This document shows, in pieces, positions 48,882 to 57,701 of a DNA stretch of 60,249 nucleotides. Within the stretch, counting starts at the first letter, position 1. Each line of letters starts with the position of its first letter. This DNA is from VRUE01 sp036557525 (lineage in GTDB: Bacteria; Actinomycetota; Thermoleophilia; Solirubrobacterales; 70-9): assembly GCA_036557525.1 (NCBI GenBank), contig DATBHH010000054.1:1-60249 (forward strand), read 5' to 3'. The position numbers and the translations under genes are program-made. The notes beneath the pieces were generated by a model, which searched no databases, was not told the origin of the DNA, and was given only the letters and a program-made list of their open reading frames with translations.

Positions 48882-50501
48882 CTACTGAACGACCTTAAGC
48901 CTGCGAAAGCTCACCCGCTTGGACCCCTCGATCATCACCGTCTCCTTGACCAGGATCATCTTGGCGGCGCCGAGCGTGGATCGAAACTTCTTCTTTGGCT
49001 TCAACGAGATGACGGCTGACTTGCCGGCCTTCGTCTTTGCTTTGGCGGCGGTGGTCTCGGCTCTGCCCCTGCGCTGCTTGGTTACGGCCTGCAGCTCGAA
49101 CCCGCAGCCCCGCGGCTGGGCACCTTTTGGGCACCTGACCCGGACCCCGGGGAAGGCGACCTTCAGGGCCTGGGTCTGGCTTGACGTTGCCGATCCGTTG
49201 CAGGAAACGGTCTGCCCGGTGAAGATCAGAGTGTTTGAGCAGCCCTCGTTGTCGGTCAGCGCCAGCGTCACCTGGTAGATGCCCGGCTTGGCGTACGTGT
49301 GAGTTGCGGAGGGATCGGTGAGGCTGGTGGCTTGCTCGTCGCCGAAGCTCCAGACATAGCTTGTGATCATGCTGTCTGGGTCGATGGAGGCCGATGCGTC
49401 GAAACTGAGCGGGACGCCCGGGCGGGCGCGGGGGGCTCTGAAGGAGGCAGGCGGAGGCTGATCAGGGGTGATGCCGATCGCGCGCGGTTCGCTGCCGACT
49501 TCGATCGCTTCCCCTTCCGTCATGCGCGTGGCCGTGTTGATCACCGAGACGGTGCTCGAACCGCTGTCGGCGACGTAGGCGCGACTTCCGTCGGGGCTGA
49601 TCGCGATTGCGCGGGGTTTGCTGCCGACCGCGATCGTTTCGCTTTCCACCCGGTTGGTCGCGGTATCGATCACCGAGATGTCGTTTGAGCCGAGGTTGGC
49701 GACGTAGGCGCGGCTGCCGTCGGGGCTGATCGCGACGGCGACCGGTTCGCTGCCGACTCCGCTTGCTTCGCCTACAACCGTGTCGGTCTCGGTATCGATC
49801 ACCAGGACGGTCTTTGAACCGGTGACGACGTAGGCGCGGCTGCCGTCGGGGGTGATCGCGATTGCGCGCGGGGGGAGGTCGAGCTGGATCGCGTCGGGCT
49901 CCACCGTGTCGGTCGCGGTATCGATCACCGAGACACTCGATGAGCCTTCGTTGAGGACGTAGGCGCGGCGGCCGTCGGGGGTGATCGCGACGGCGATCGG
50001 TTCGGTGCCGACTTCGATCGCTTCCCCCTCCACCTTGTTGGTGGCGGTGTCGATCACCGCGACGGCTCCTCGGCCTTCGACGGCGACATAGGCGCGCCGG
50101 CCGTCGGGAGTGATCGCGACGGCGTCAGGGAATCGACCGACCCCAATCGGTTTGGCCGCGGGCTGGTTGGTCGTGGTGTCGATGACCGAGACGTTTTCGG
50201 AAAAGAAGTTGGGGACGTAGGCGCGGTTGCCGTCGGGGGTGATCGCGATGGCGATCGGCAGGAAGCCGGCTTGAATCGCCGCGCCTTCCGCCCGGTTTAC
50301 GGCGGCATTGACCACCGAGACACTCTGTGAGCCTCCGCTGGCCACGTAGATGTTGCGTGCGCCGGCGATCGGAGGCCCCAGCGCAAGGAGCAGGGCGGCG
50401 ACCGCGAGGGCCGGGGCGAAGGTGAGGCCGAAAGCAGGCGTCTTTGAAACTGGTGCGGCAGCCAGCTCGGAATGATGAGACCGGCATCGGAATCCCTTCA
50501 A
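48882..50501 (-). CDS. Secreted YVTN beta-propeller and PKD protein
   Basis: The 539-residue protein has a signal segment (residues about 25-48). Seven or more repeats of about 42 residues follow, with the pattern VSVIDTATN and AIAITPDGSRAYV, a YVTN-type beta-propeller (residues 50-350). A PKD domain is next (FDASASIDPDSMITSYVWSF), then a C-terminal Lys/Arg-rich beta segment. Propellers of this kind are surface proteins with binding roles. At the DNA level the repeats are diverged, except for GC-rich codons of TPDGRRAYV. Upstream is tRNA fragment D. Confidence 0.85.
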   Translation of the reverse strand: MKGFRCRSHHSELAAAPVSKTPAFGLTFAPALAVAALLLALGPPIAGARNIYVASGGSQSVSVVNAAVNRAEGAAIQAGFLPIAIAITPDGNRAYVPNFFSENVSVIDTTTNQPAAKPIGVGRFPDAVAITPDGRRAYVAVEGRGAVAVIDTATNKVEGEAIEVGTEPIAVAITPDGRRAYVLNEGSSSVSVIDTATDTVEPDAIQLDLPPRAIAITPDGSRAYVVTGSKTVLVIDTETDTVVGEASGVGSEPVAVAISPDGSRAYVANLGSNDISVIDTATNRVESETIAVGSKPRAIAISPDGSRAYVADSGSSTVSVINTATRMTEGEAIEVGSEPRAIGITPDQPPPASFRAPRARPGVPLSFDASASIDPDSMITSYVWSFGDEQATSLTDPSATHTYAKPGIYQVTLALTDNEGCSNTLIFTGQTVSCNGSATSSQTQALKVAFPGVRVRCPKGAQPRGCGFELQAVTKQRRGRAETTAAKAKTKAGKSAVISLKPKKKFRSTLGAAKMILVKETVMIEGSKRVSFRRLKVVQ

Positions 50502-50631
50502 AGAACTCCCATCGAGTCGGGTGGAGCGTTACGGTGGCCTACGTCGCCAGGTCCGCCCAGGTTCACGCTCGGGGGTCGCCGCCGACCGCCACTCGACCAC
50601 GGCTTGGGTGAGACATCGGCTCGGCAGGCGA

Positions 50632-50672
50632 CGCCGGAGGAGGGACTCGAACACCCCGACACGCGGTTCGAT
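50632..50672 (-). repeat. tRNA-Met 3'-half fragment D (decayed att site)
   Basis: The bases GCCGGAGGAGGGACTCGAAC and GACACGCGG match the 3' half of the tRNA-Met gene at 58202, with one inserted A and mismatches in the anticodon region. Its left flank (GGCTCGGCAGGCGACG) resembles that of copy C (GGCTCTGCCGGCGATG). There is no 5' half, so it is not a tRNA gene. Confidence 0.7.
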
Positions 50673-50824
50673 CTCGGCGAGCTTCGACGTTCCCGCTCAG
50701 GGACCGCCAGGCCGCGATCGGTCGGCGCTACTCAAGGACCAGCGCGAGCGCCTTCTCTGAGGGGAGCGGAGCCGGCTTCTTGGTTGCTGCGGGCGGTGAG
50801 CAGGACGAACGAGTGTACGCGCTG

Positions 50825-50977
50825 CTAGGGGGTCGGATCGCAATAACCGACTTGCTCCTCTTCCACCCTGCAGTGTTCTTCGTACGCCTGTCCGATCGGG
50901 CGAAGCACAGAGTACGTCCCGACGATGGCGACTAGAACGGGGAGAAGCAGGATGACCCTGACCCCCCAGGGGTACAA
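50825..50977 (-). CDS. Small single-helix membrane protein after the hydrolase gene
   Basis: A 50-codon frame runs on the minus strand from TTG 50977 (preceded by ACGGGG) to TAG at 50825. It starts 14 bases after the hydrolase stop. It encodes YPWGVRVILLLPVLVAIVG, one hydrophobic helix, followed by SVLRPIGQAYEEHCRVEEE and a short end with two Cys in all. This looks like a real small membrane protein rather than chance. Otherwise the 490-base gap holds only tRNA fragment D. Confidence 0.4.
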   Translation of the reverse strand: MYPWGVRVILLLPVLVAIVGTYSVLRPIGQAYEEHCRVEEEQVGYCDPTP

Positions 50978-50991
50978 CCCCGTTCGCCGAC

Positions 50992-51882
50992 CTACGCCGC
51001 GGGACCGAAGAAGTCGATGAGCAGTTCGTTGACGCGTTCAGCCTCGTCGTGATGCACCCAGTGCGACGCATCAGCCAACCGCTCGACGCGGTCGAGGTTG
51101 GGCACATCGTCATGCTCGGGCTCCGCGAGGTCGGAGCCGAGATAGGAATCTTGCTCCCCCCAGATGACGAGTGTCTCAGCCGAAAGCGGGCGAAGCTTTG
51201 CCACGGCTTCCTTCTGGGACTGCCTCACCGATGCCCGGTAGTAGTTGATCATCCCGGCTGCTGCCCCTGGCTGCGACCACGCCTCGACGTAGCGCTCCAG
51301 CTCCTCCGGCGTGTAGGGCGGGTTCGCGTCATCCAGGAAGTGCCGGAAGAAATGCCAGTCCCTGAGGTGCACCACCTCCTCGGGCAGCCCCGGTGTCGCG
51401 AAGAAGAAGAAGTACCAGGATTTCCGGAGCTGATTCGGGTTGTGCAGTCCCTCCGAGAGCCGGCGCGGATGAGCCGCGTTGAGGATGGCGAGTCGATCGA
51501 CCACCTCGGGGTGGTTCATCGCCACGGTCCAGGCGATGCTTCCACCCCAGTCGTGGCCGACCAGCCGCGCGGACTCGGCACCGAGCTCTCCGATGAACCT
51601 GCGGATGTCGTCAGCGAGCATGTCGACGCCGTAGGCCTCGAAGCCCTCTGGCTTCGACGAAAGGTTGTAGCCGCGCGTGTCGGGGGCCACCACGCGAAAC
51701 CCCGCCGCCGCAAGTGGCGCCATCTGCAGCCGCCAGCCGTACCAGAACTCGGGGAAGCCGTGCAGCAGAACGACCAGCGGCCCATCGCCGGCCTCGACGT
51801 AGTGCAGGCTCACATCGCCGACCTCGGCGTTGCCCTCCCGAAGTTCGATCCCGACATCGGGGAGTGAGCTTGTCTCGGCCAT
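50992..51882 (-). CDS. Alpha/beta-hydrolase, epoxide hydrolase-like
   Basis: From ATG 51882, preceded by GGAGG, the 296-residue protein has the epoxide hydrolase pattern. HGFPEFWYGWRLQM is the oxyanion HGxP motif. The nucleophile Asp lies in GHDWGGSIAW. Two cap-domain Tyr candidates are in INYYRASV. The acid is near WGEQDSYLG, and the catalytic His is in DASHWVHHDEAE. It opens epoxides to diols by an Asp-ester mechanism; a haloalkane dehalogenase is less likely because the cap Tyr are kept. It lies between tRNA fragments D and C, so it may be integrated cargo. Confidence 0.88.
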   Translation of the reverse strand: MAETSSLPDVGIELREGNAEVGDVSLHYVEAGDGPLVVLLHGFPEFWYGWRLQMAPLAAAGFRVVAPDTRGYNLSSKPEGFEAYGVDMLADDIRRFIGELGAESARLVGHDWGGSIAWTVAMNHPEVVDRLAILNAAHPRRLSEGLHNPNQLRKSWYFFFFATPGLPEEVVHLRDWHFFRHFLDDANPPYTPEELERYVEAWSQPGAAAGMINYYRASVRQSQKEAVAKLRPLSAETLVIWGEQDSYLGSDLAEPEHDDVPNLDRVERLADASHWVHHDEAERVNELLIDFFGPAA

Positions 51883-52244
51883 GAGGACCTCCGAAGGTAG
51901 GGGAATCGGACGCGAGCCTACGCCTGCCAGTCTGGATAAGCAACAACGTGACACGCGAGGGCAGGCCGAGGGATTCGTTCCAGTGTTTTGAGCTGAGGGC
52001 GGCCCCGCGTACTACGCGCAGCTGAGGCTTGCGGACGGCAGACGGCTGCAGCGGAGGCCGGCCGGGCCTGGCCGAAAGCGGAGCCGACCGCGGCCGGATA
52101 CCTCGAGGGTCCAGGACTACCGGCGCGAACTCGAGCAGCGACGCGGATTATGATCGCGCCCCGGGCACCAAGGCGGCTTACCCAGGCAGTCTCGTGCGGG
52201 TGCCGAAACGGCGGCCCGCTAGCATCGCCTGCCGGGGGCGACAG

Positions 52245-54227
52245 ATGCCGGGAAGAGGAGTCCGAAGAAGGAGGTCGGTGGCAAGGCGCGTGGTTCGCGG
52301 AGCCTTGATCGGACTGCTTGCCCTGTTCGGCGTGTGTGCACCGCCTGCCGGCGCGGTCGTCGTCAATTCCACCGCGGGCCGCATTTCCTATCTCCCGCTG
52401 AACGAAGCAGCGGCGGCTCACGTCGCCGCTCCCGCTCGAGGCGCTGCGGTGACTCAGAACGCCACACCCACAGGCAAGCCGCCGCTGCTCTACCACGGTG
52501 GTCCGGTCATGCACTCCCAGGCCGCCTATGCGATCTTCTGGGCTCCCAGCGGCTACTCCTTCCCCAGCGGATACCAGACGGCGATCGAAGCCTTCCTCCA
52601 ACACGTCGGCGCCGACAGCGGCATGCCGAGCAATGTCTACTCGGTGAGCGCTCAGTACACGGACGGGATCGGCCAAGCCACCTACGACGACTCCGTCGGA
52701 GGAGCCACCACCGACGCGACCGCGTACCCGACCAGTGGCACCTGCGCCCCGTATTCCGGCCTTGGCGAAACGTTCACCGCCTGCATCACCGATGCGAAGC
52801 TTGAAGCCGAGGTCAATGCGGTGGTCGCCGCGCAGGGCTGGCCGCATGGGCTCGGAGCCGAGTACTACCTCCTCCTCCCGCCCCACGTCGGCAGCTGCTT
52901 TGACTCGTCCGGCAAGGAATGCTTCGACAAGCAGTTCTGCGCCTACCACAGCTTCTCCGCGTCCCCGGAAACCGTCTACGCGAACATCGGCTACGCCCCA
53001 GGCGACGTGTCCGGCTGCGGGGTCGGGCAATACCCGAACGGCACCGCCAATGGCAACGCCGACGACACCTTCAGCGGGCTCAGCCACGAGGCCAACGAGT
53101 CGATCACCGATCCGGAGCTGAACGCCTGGTTCGACAAGGAAGGCTACGAGAACGGCGATGAGTGCCGCAACACCCCGTCGGGTGAAGATTTCGGAAATCC
53201 GCTGGGCGGTTCCCCGGGCAGCCTCTTCAACCAGTCGATCGACGGCGCCCACTACTACCTCCAGCAGGAGTGGAGCAACGACGTCGGCGAGTGTGTCCAG
53301 CGGGTCGCTCCGGCGACTCCCTCGATCGCCGACCCCGGTGAAGTCGTCGCCGGCCAGTCCGCCTCCTTCGACGGCAGCAGCTCATCGCCCGGCTCCGGTG
53401 GGATCGTCTCCTACTCCTGGAGTTTCGGCGACGGAGGCACCTCCACCGGGCCCACCCCGGCACACACCTTCACGGCCACCGGCACCTTCACCGTGACCCT
53501 CACGGTGAAGGACGACGCTGGATTCGCCTACTCGACCACGCGCGAAGTCACGGTCCATCCACCACATCACATCTTGAGCATCTCGGTTACGGGCCCCGGC
53601 TCAGGCACGGTGAGCGCCGACTCGGGCGCGATCTCGGGCTGCGCCGCCGCCGCCGGCACCTGCTCTGGCCCCTACGACGAGGGCGCGACCGTCACCTTGA
53701 CCGCGAGCCCTGCCCTCCACGACAAGGTCGAATGGAGCGGCTGCACGCGCCCGGTTGCCAAGAGCTGCGAAGTCGACATCGGCGCCGCCGACGCCGGCGT
53801 CACCGCCAGCTTCACCCACATCACCCACATCCTCACCGTCGCCGCGGCGGGCCCCGGCTCAGGCACGGTGAGCGCCGACTCGGGCGCGATCTCGGGCTGC
53901 GCCGCCGCCGCCGGCACCTGCTCTGGCCCCTACGACGAGGGCGCGACCGTCACGCTCACCCCGTCTCCCGCGCTCGGGTCGAGCTTCGGCGGGTGGTCCG
54001 GCGGCGCCTGCGCGGGCGCCGGGAGCTGCGTGGTGACGCTCGGCGCCGACACCACCGTGACCGCGACCTTCGACATCGTCCCGCCGACCGTGAGCATCCA
54101 CAAGAGGAGGCTGAAGTGCAGAAAGGGCTTCAGGAAGAGAAGGGTCAGGGGCAAGGTCAGGTGCGTGAAGATCAAGAAGAGGCGCAAGCGCCTGGCTGGT
54201 TTCCCGCCGGCCGCGTGGAGGCCGTGA
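52245..54227 (+). CDS. Secreted EXORDIUM-like metallopeptidase-type protein with PKD and repeat domains
   Basis: From ATG 52245 (or GTG 52278 after AGGAGG) the 660-residue protein has a signal segment (LIGLLALFGVCAPPAGA). A domain of about 350 residues follows, with LYHGGPVMHSQ at the start and LSHEANESITDPELNAW; His281-Glu282-x2-Glu resembles the HExxE-TDP site of EXORDIUM/phosphate-induced-like proteins. A PKD domain (GIVSYSWSFGDGG), two InlB-like repeats (TVSADSGAISGCAAAAGTCS in each) and a basic Cys-containing tail follow. The 362 bases upstream hold no other gene. It lies between tRNA fragments D and C. Confidence 0.72.
   Translation: MPGRGVRRRRSVARRVVRGALIGLLALFGVCAPPAGAVVVNSTAGRISYLPLNEAAAAHVAAPARGAAVTQNATPTGKPPLLYHGGPVMHSQAAYAIFWAPSGYSFPSGYQTAIEAFLQHVGADSGMPSNVYSVSAQYTDGIGQATYDDSVGGATTDATAYPTSGTCAPYSGLGETFTACITDAKLEAEVNAVVAAQGWPHGLGAEYYLLLPPHVGSCFDSSGKECFDKQFCAYHSFSASPETVYANIGYAPGDVSGCGVGQYPNGTANGNADDTFSGLSHEANESITDPELNAWFDKEGYENGDECRNTPSGEDFGNPLGGSPGSLFNQSIDGAHYYLQQEWSNDVGECVQRVAPATPSIADPGEVVAGQSASFDGSSSSPGSGGIVSYSWSFGDGGTSTGPTPAHTFTATGTFTVTLTVKDDAGFAYSTTREVTVHPPHHILSISVTGPGSGTVSADSGAISGCAAAAGTCSGPYDEGATVTLTASPALHDKVEWSGCTRPVAKSCEVDIGAADAGVTASFTHITHILTVAAAGPGSGTVSADSGAISGCAAAAGTCSGPYDEGATVTLTPSPALGSSFGGWSGGACAGAGSCVVTLGADTTVTATFDIVPPTVSIHKRRLKCRKGFRKRRVRGKVRCVKIKKRRKRLAGFPPAAWRP
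53591..53953 (+). repeat. Identical 105-bp direct repeats in the gene at 52245
   Basis: Bases 53591-53695 and 53849-53953 are identical over 105 positions, offset 258 bases (86 codons), so the reading frame is kept. Flanking parts of the same protein repeats have diverged, which points to recent gene conversion or duplication of this block. Confidence 0.85.
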
Positions 54228-54278
54228 GGGCCCGGAAAACCGCAGAAGAGGACCGAGCTTCGGCTCTGCCGGCGATGG

Positions 54279-54318
54279 GGGAGGAAGGGACTCGAACCCC
54301 CGACATGCGGACTATGAT
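54279..54318 (-). repeat. tRNA-Met 3'-half fragment C (att-like)
   Basis: GGGACTCGAACCCCCGACA and the following GCGG-ACTATGAT match the tRNA-Met 3' half through the anticodon loop with three or four changes. Beyond the tRNA part, the right flank (GATCGCGTGGCGCGA, GGAGTGCGTGCTGTT, CGGGATTTC) matches the flank of copy B. The element-side sequence is therefore shared. Confidence 0.75.
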
Positions 54319-54445
54319 CGCGTGGCGCGATCGTGGGGAGTGCGTGCTGTTTTCGGGATTTCAGCGCTACCGAACGCGAAGGCAGCACCGCGCTCTGCTC
54401 CCGTGGGCCAAGCCAGGAAGCCGCTCGACGATTGGAGGACCGGAG

Positions 54446-54955
54446 ATGGACAACCGACCAGATCTTGGAGCCATCTTTGACGAGCATGTGGCGGACGAGT
54501 TCGAGATCAAGGACGTCGACGCAACGATGGGGACCATGACCGACGATCCACACGTGTGGCACATCCCGGCGATGACCGGGGCATCCGGTCGAGAGAACGT
54601 GCGGGAGTTCTACGCCGCGCAGCTCGTTGGACGGATGCCGGAGGACGCGGTGCTGCGGAGGGTCTCGCGGACCGTCTCGAGTAACCGGGTCGTTGAGGAG
54701 TTCATCCTCGAGTTCACGCACGACGTCGAGATCCCGTTCATGCTGCCCGGTGTCCCGCCGACTGGTCGGAAGGTGCAACTCCCCCACGTCGTCATCATGG
54801 GTTTCGAGGGCGACAAGGTGGCCTACGAGCACATCTATTGGGACCAGGCGAGCCTGCTGGTCCAGGTTGGTCTCTTGGACCCCGCGGGACTTCCGATCGC
54901 GGGTGTCGAGCAGGCCGAGAGCTTGATTGAGCTTGCGGGAGCGCCCGAGACGTAG
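54446..54955 (+). CDS. SnoaL/NTF2-like protein
   Basis: From ATG 54446, preceded by GGAG, the 169-residue protein has the cone-shaped NTF2 fold: LGAIFDEHVADEFEIKDVDA, DDPHVWHIPAMTGASGREN, FYAAQLVG, and a sheet with EEFILEFTHD, PFMLPGVPPTGRKVQLPHVV and KVAYEHIYWDQASLLVQVGL. It resembles ester cyclase or carbohydrate-catabolism NTF2 proteins. Longer frames from 53732 are reading-frame artefacts. It lies just beside tRNA fragment C, between C and the integrase remnant. Confidence 0.82.
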   Translation: MDNRPDLGAIFDEHVADEFEIKDVDATMGTMTDDPHVWHIPAMTGASGRENVREFYAAQLVGRMPEDAVLRRVSRTVSSNRVVEEFILEFTHDVEIPFMLPGVPPTGRKVQLPHVVIMGFEGDKVAYEHIYWDQASLLVQVGLLDPAGLPIAGVEQAESLIELAGAPET

Positions 54956-54974
54956 CAGCGGCGGTGGGCCGCAG

Positions 54975-55165
54975 CTACTCGTGATCGGCCAGGAATCTGT
55001 CGAAATAGCCACTCCCAGCCCATCGTCGTCGTGGATTCCCACGTCCATCAGGTGAACGTACGTGCGCCGGGTGAAGCTCGGGTCGGCGTCGCCGAGCGAC
55101 TCGGCGACCTGCTTCGCGTTGCGGCCTGGGGATCCATTGCGAGACGAAGGCCAGCGCAACTTCAG
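54975..55165 (-). pseudogene. Tyrosine integrase C-terminal remnant, frameshifted
   Basis: On the minus strand one frame reads GRNAKQVAESLGDADPSFTR and then TYVHLMDVGIHDDDGLG, the C-terminal block of tyrosine recombinases including the catalytic Tyr in TYVHL; the usual LGH is changed to LGD. The expected end YFDRFLADHE with a stop at 54975 appears in another frame, so a frameshift separates them. Upstream, only a scrambled trace of the HTFASL block can be guessed. It is a dead piece of an integrative element. Confidence 0.75.
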
Positions 55166-55192
55166 CGGCCTAGCGCGGTTTCAGCGAGCGGC

Positions 55193-56473
55193 ATGCCCAG
55201 GCATTACCCGGTCGCCCTCTCCGCGATCGCGATCTCGCTTTTCTTGCTCTCGATCTCGCCGTCGCTGGTCGCAGCAGCGACGCCGCTGCAGCTCGATCCC
55301 GGCTTCGGCAAGCAGGGCGTGTTCACAGACCCGGAAGCGCCACACGGCTCACGCGGCTACGAATCGGTTAGAGCGATGACGGTGGCGCCGGGGCGGTCCA
55401 TCTACGTCGCTGCCCAAGGAAGTTTCTCCGGTGGCGGCACAGCCGTCATCGCCCGCTACCGGCGCGACGGCGAACTCGAACGCAGCTTCGGGACCAGGGG
55501 CTACCTGACGCTGCCGGGCGTCGGCAGGGTCAACGCCCTCGCCGCCGACCGCTCCGGGCGGCTCCTCATGCTCTCACACCAGATGATGATCAGCCGCATC
55601 GCCGGCGGGCGACTCGACCCCTCCTTCGGAGACGGTGGCTCCGTGAGCATGGCCGCGCTGGGACTGGAGGGCCTTGAACTGTTATCCCTGGCGCCGCTGC
55701 CGGGCGGCGGAGTGTTGGCGGCGGGAACCGTCCACGCAACGAACCAGATGGTGGTGGTGAAACTCAAGTCCGACGGGGCACTCGACACGTCCTTCAACGG
55801 CACCGGCTCAAGGGTCGTCCGCTTCGGTCCCTCCACCCACGGCCGCCTTTGCCAGGTCAAAGTTCAGGGGGACGGAAAGGTGGTGCTGGGCGGCACCGCC
55901 GGTCCCAGATTCCGTCCGGCACTGGCGCGCCTGCTGCCGGATGGGACGTTCGACCCGAGTTTCGGCCGCGGCGGGCGGGTCCTCTCGCCGCGCCTGCTGC
56001 ACGGGGTGATTACCGCGCTCACAGTCAGGCGCGACGGCAGCATCCTCGCTGGCGCGAGCGGCTTCACCAACCACCACCCCGGTATTCGAGCCGCCGCTGG
56101 ATGCGGGCTGGCTGCGGCCGGGCGCGAAGGGAACCGGGCGCTGCTCCTCCGATTCGGCCCGGGCGGCGCGCTGGACCGCCGTTTCGGCAGCATCGCCGCC
56201 CCCCGCAGCCGCAATGGCTTAGCCGCGATCCCGATCGCGGTGATGCGTGCCCAGCGCCACATCTTTCTCGTAACCAGCGAGCGCGGCCCGGCGATCCGCG
56301 CCTACCGCTCGAACGGCAAACCGCTAGACCTGGGCCGGGTCTCCGGCGTCCCACAGGACGTCTTCTTCGGCCTCGCCGCCGCGCCGCAGGACCGCAAGCT
56401 GGTGATCGCTTGGACGCCGGTACCTTCCTCATCCCAGGGCGAGGTCAACCTCGCGCGCTTCACTGTCCGTTGA
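55193..56473 (+). CDS. Secreted delta-60 repeat protein
   Basis: From ATG 55193 the 426-residue protein has a signal peptide (LSAIAISLFLLSISPSLVAA). At least five delta-60 repeats of about 55 residues follow, each with LDPSFG-like cores: LDPGFGKQG, LERSFGTRG, LDPSFGDGG, LDTSFNGTG, FDPSFGRGG and LDRRFGS. The repeats form a beta-propeller-like surface found in large bacterial secreted proteins. Function is unknown. The 237 bases upstream contain the integrase remnant on the other strand. It lies between tRNA fragments C and B. Confidence 0.8.
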   Translation: MPRHYPVALSAIAISLFLLSISPSLVAAATPLQLDPGFGKQGVFTDPEAPHGSRGYESVRAMTVAPGRSIYVAAQGSFSGGGTAVIARYRRDGELERSFGTRGYLTLPGVGRVNALAADRSGRLLMLSHQMMISRIAGGRLDPSFGDGGSVSMAALGLEGLELLSLAPLPGGGVLAAGTVHATNQMVVVKLKSDGALDTSFNGTGSRVVRFGPSTHGRLCQVKVQGDGKVVLGGTAGPRFRPALARLLPDGTFDPSFGRGGRVLSPRLLHGVITALTVRRDGSILAGASGFTNHHPGIRAAAGCGLAAAGREGNRALLLRFGPGGALDRRFGSIAAPRSRNGLAAIPIAVMRAQRHIFLVTSERGPAIRAYRSNGKPLDLGRVSGVPQDVFFGLAAAPQDRKLVIAWTPVPSSSQGEVNLARFTVR

Positions 56474-56635
56474 GTTAGCCGACGCGAAGGAATTCCCTGC
56501 GCCCACACACTCCTTGTCAACCGATGCTGGCGATCCTTTGGTCAGGACCTGGACTCAAAGCGTCGCTTCCGCCGAGGTGAAGAACCTCAAGGCGATCCAG
56601 GAAGCTGACGCCGCCCCGGACCGAAGATCGGCTCC

Positions 56636-57253
56636 TCACCCCGCCCGTCGGTAGCGGATGTGCGTGGCGAGCGGAGAGTGGAGCGCCTCGACCGGCTCGA
56701 ACCCGAGGGACTCGACTCCGTCGAACAACCGCTCGCCAGACCCCAACAGGACGGGGACCACGTCGAGCGTGAGTTCGTCGATCACTCCGGCGGCGAGCGC
56801 CTGACGTACGGTCGAGGCGCCGCCCGCGATGTCGATGCCACCCTCGCCGGCCGTCTCACGCGCCTGCGCGTATGCGGCCTCGAAGCCCTGGGTGACGAAG
56901 TGGAAGCTCGTGCCGCCCTCCATCTCGATCGGCTCGCGGGCGTGGTGGGTGAGCACGAAGACCGGCGCGTGGTAGGGCGGCTCGGAGCCCCACCATCCAT
57001 CCCAGTCCTCATCCCACTCGCCGCGGATCGGCCCAAACATGTTGCGGCCCATGACGTAGGCCCCGCGCGGTCGCATGAGCCAGCCCTCTGCCGTCGCGTC
57101 GGCATCGTTCGCGCGCTCATCGCCGAGGTGCCAGCCATGGACCTCCCTGCCGCGCCTGCCCAGCGGATTCTCCCGGCTCTGATCCGGCCCGGCGACGAAG
57201 CCGTCGAGCGAGATCGACATGTGGCAGGTGGTGTCCGGCATCGGCGTCTTCAA
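56636..57253 (-). CDS. RibD C-terminal/dihydrofolate reductase-like protein
   Basis: The 205-residue protein has the YyaP/YwjB-type reductase pattern: CHMSISLDGFVAGPDQS at the start, AYVMGRNMFGP, PVFVLTHHARE, GGIDIAGGASTVRQALAAG with the NADPH-binding glycine loop, and IDELTLDVVPVLLGSGERLF. Single-domain members reduce unknown substrates with NADPH and are not folate or riboflavin enzymes as far as known. It lies between tRNA fragments C and B, a plausible cargo. The 448-base gap toward 57702 holds a terminator and fragment B. Confidence 0.87.
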   Translation of the reverse strand: MKTPMPDTTCHMSISLDGFVAGPDQSRENPLGRRGREVHGWHLGDERANDADATAEGWLMRPRGAYVMGRNMFGPIRGEWDEDWDGWWGSEPPYHAPVFVLTHHAREPIEMEGGTSFHFVTQGFEAAYAQARETAGEGGIDIAGGASTVRQALAAGVIDELTLDVVPVLLGSGERLFDGVESLGFEPVEALHSPLATHIRYRRAG

Positions 57254-57402
57254 AGCGCGACTATGTCATGGCGAACGATGCGCTGTCCCTCGCACACACT
57301 GCCGACTCAGGCGATCACCCGAATGAGCTGGCCGAGTCGAACTCGCCGCCGCGGCGCCCCCATTCGGGGCGGCTTGCCGACACCTACGCTGACACCCCAA
57401 CC

Positions 57403-57425
57403 AAAAACGCCGCCCGGAGGCGGCG
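57403..57425 (-). terminator. Intrinsic terminator beside tRNA fragment B
   Basis: On the minus strand the stem CGCCGCC/GGCGGCG with loop TCCG is followed by five U residues (A run at 57403-57407). It lies 18 bases after fragment B in the tRNA's direction. It is therefore probably the original terminator of the tRNA-Met gene, displaced by an insertion. Confidence 0.65.
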
Positions 57426-57442
57426 CATTTGGCTCTATACCT

Positions 57443-57486
57443 AGTGCCGGAGGAGGGACTCGAACCCCCGACACGCGGATTATGAT
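57443..57486 (-). repeat. tRNA-Met 3'-half fragment B (att-like, 44-bp identity)
   Basis: Bases 57443-57486 are identical over 44 positions to 58200-58243 of the intact tRNA-Met gene, covering the 3' end through the anticodon loop. This is the length and position of a classic tyrosine-integrase core. TGACACC-type boxes lie on both sides (57390 and 57598 regions), resembling integrase arm sites. Confidence 0.85.
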
Positions 57487-57701
57487 CGCGCGGCGCGAAT
57501 GCGGTGGAGTGCGGGCTGTTGCGGGATTTCGCCGTTAGGAGACCGTTTTCGGCTCGAAATGGCCGTTCCGATTGCGGGCTGTATCCGTGGCTTCCGCTGA
57601 CACCCTGCTGGCACCCTCGCCTCGTTTACGGTGCGGTTCAGCAGGGGGAGCTCGGAATCCGCGACCGCTCTCGACGCCCTATCTTCCAACGCCTGCCGTC
57701 G

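Noticed and set aside
54279..57486. tRNA-Met-like sequences at 54279 and 57443 as functional tRNA genes
   Set aside because: They contain only the 3' half through the anticodon loop; the D arm and 5' acceptor strand are missing, so no cloverleaf can form.
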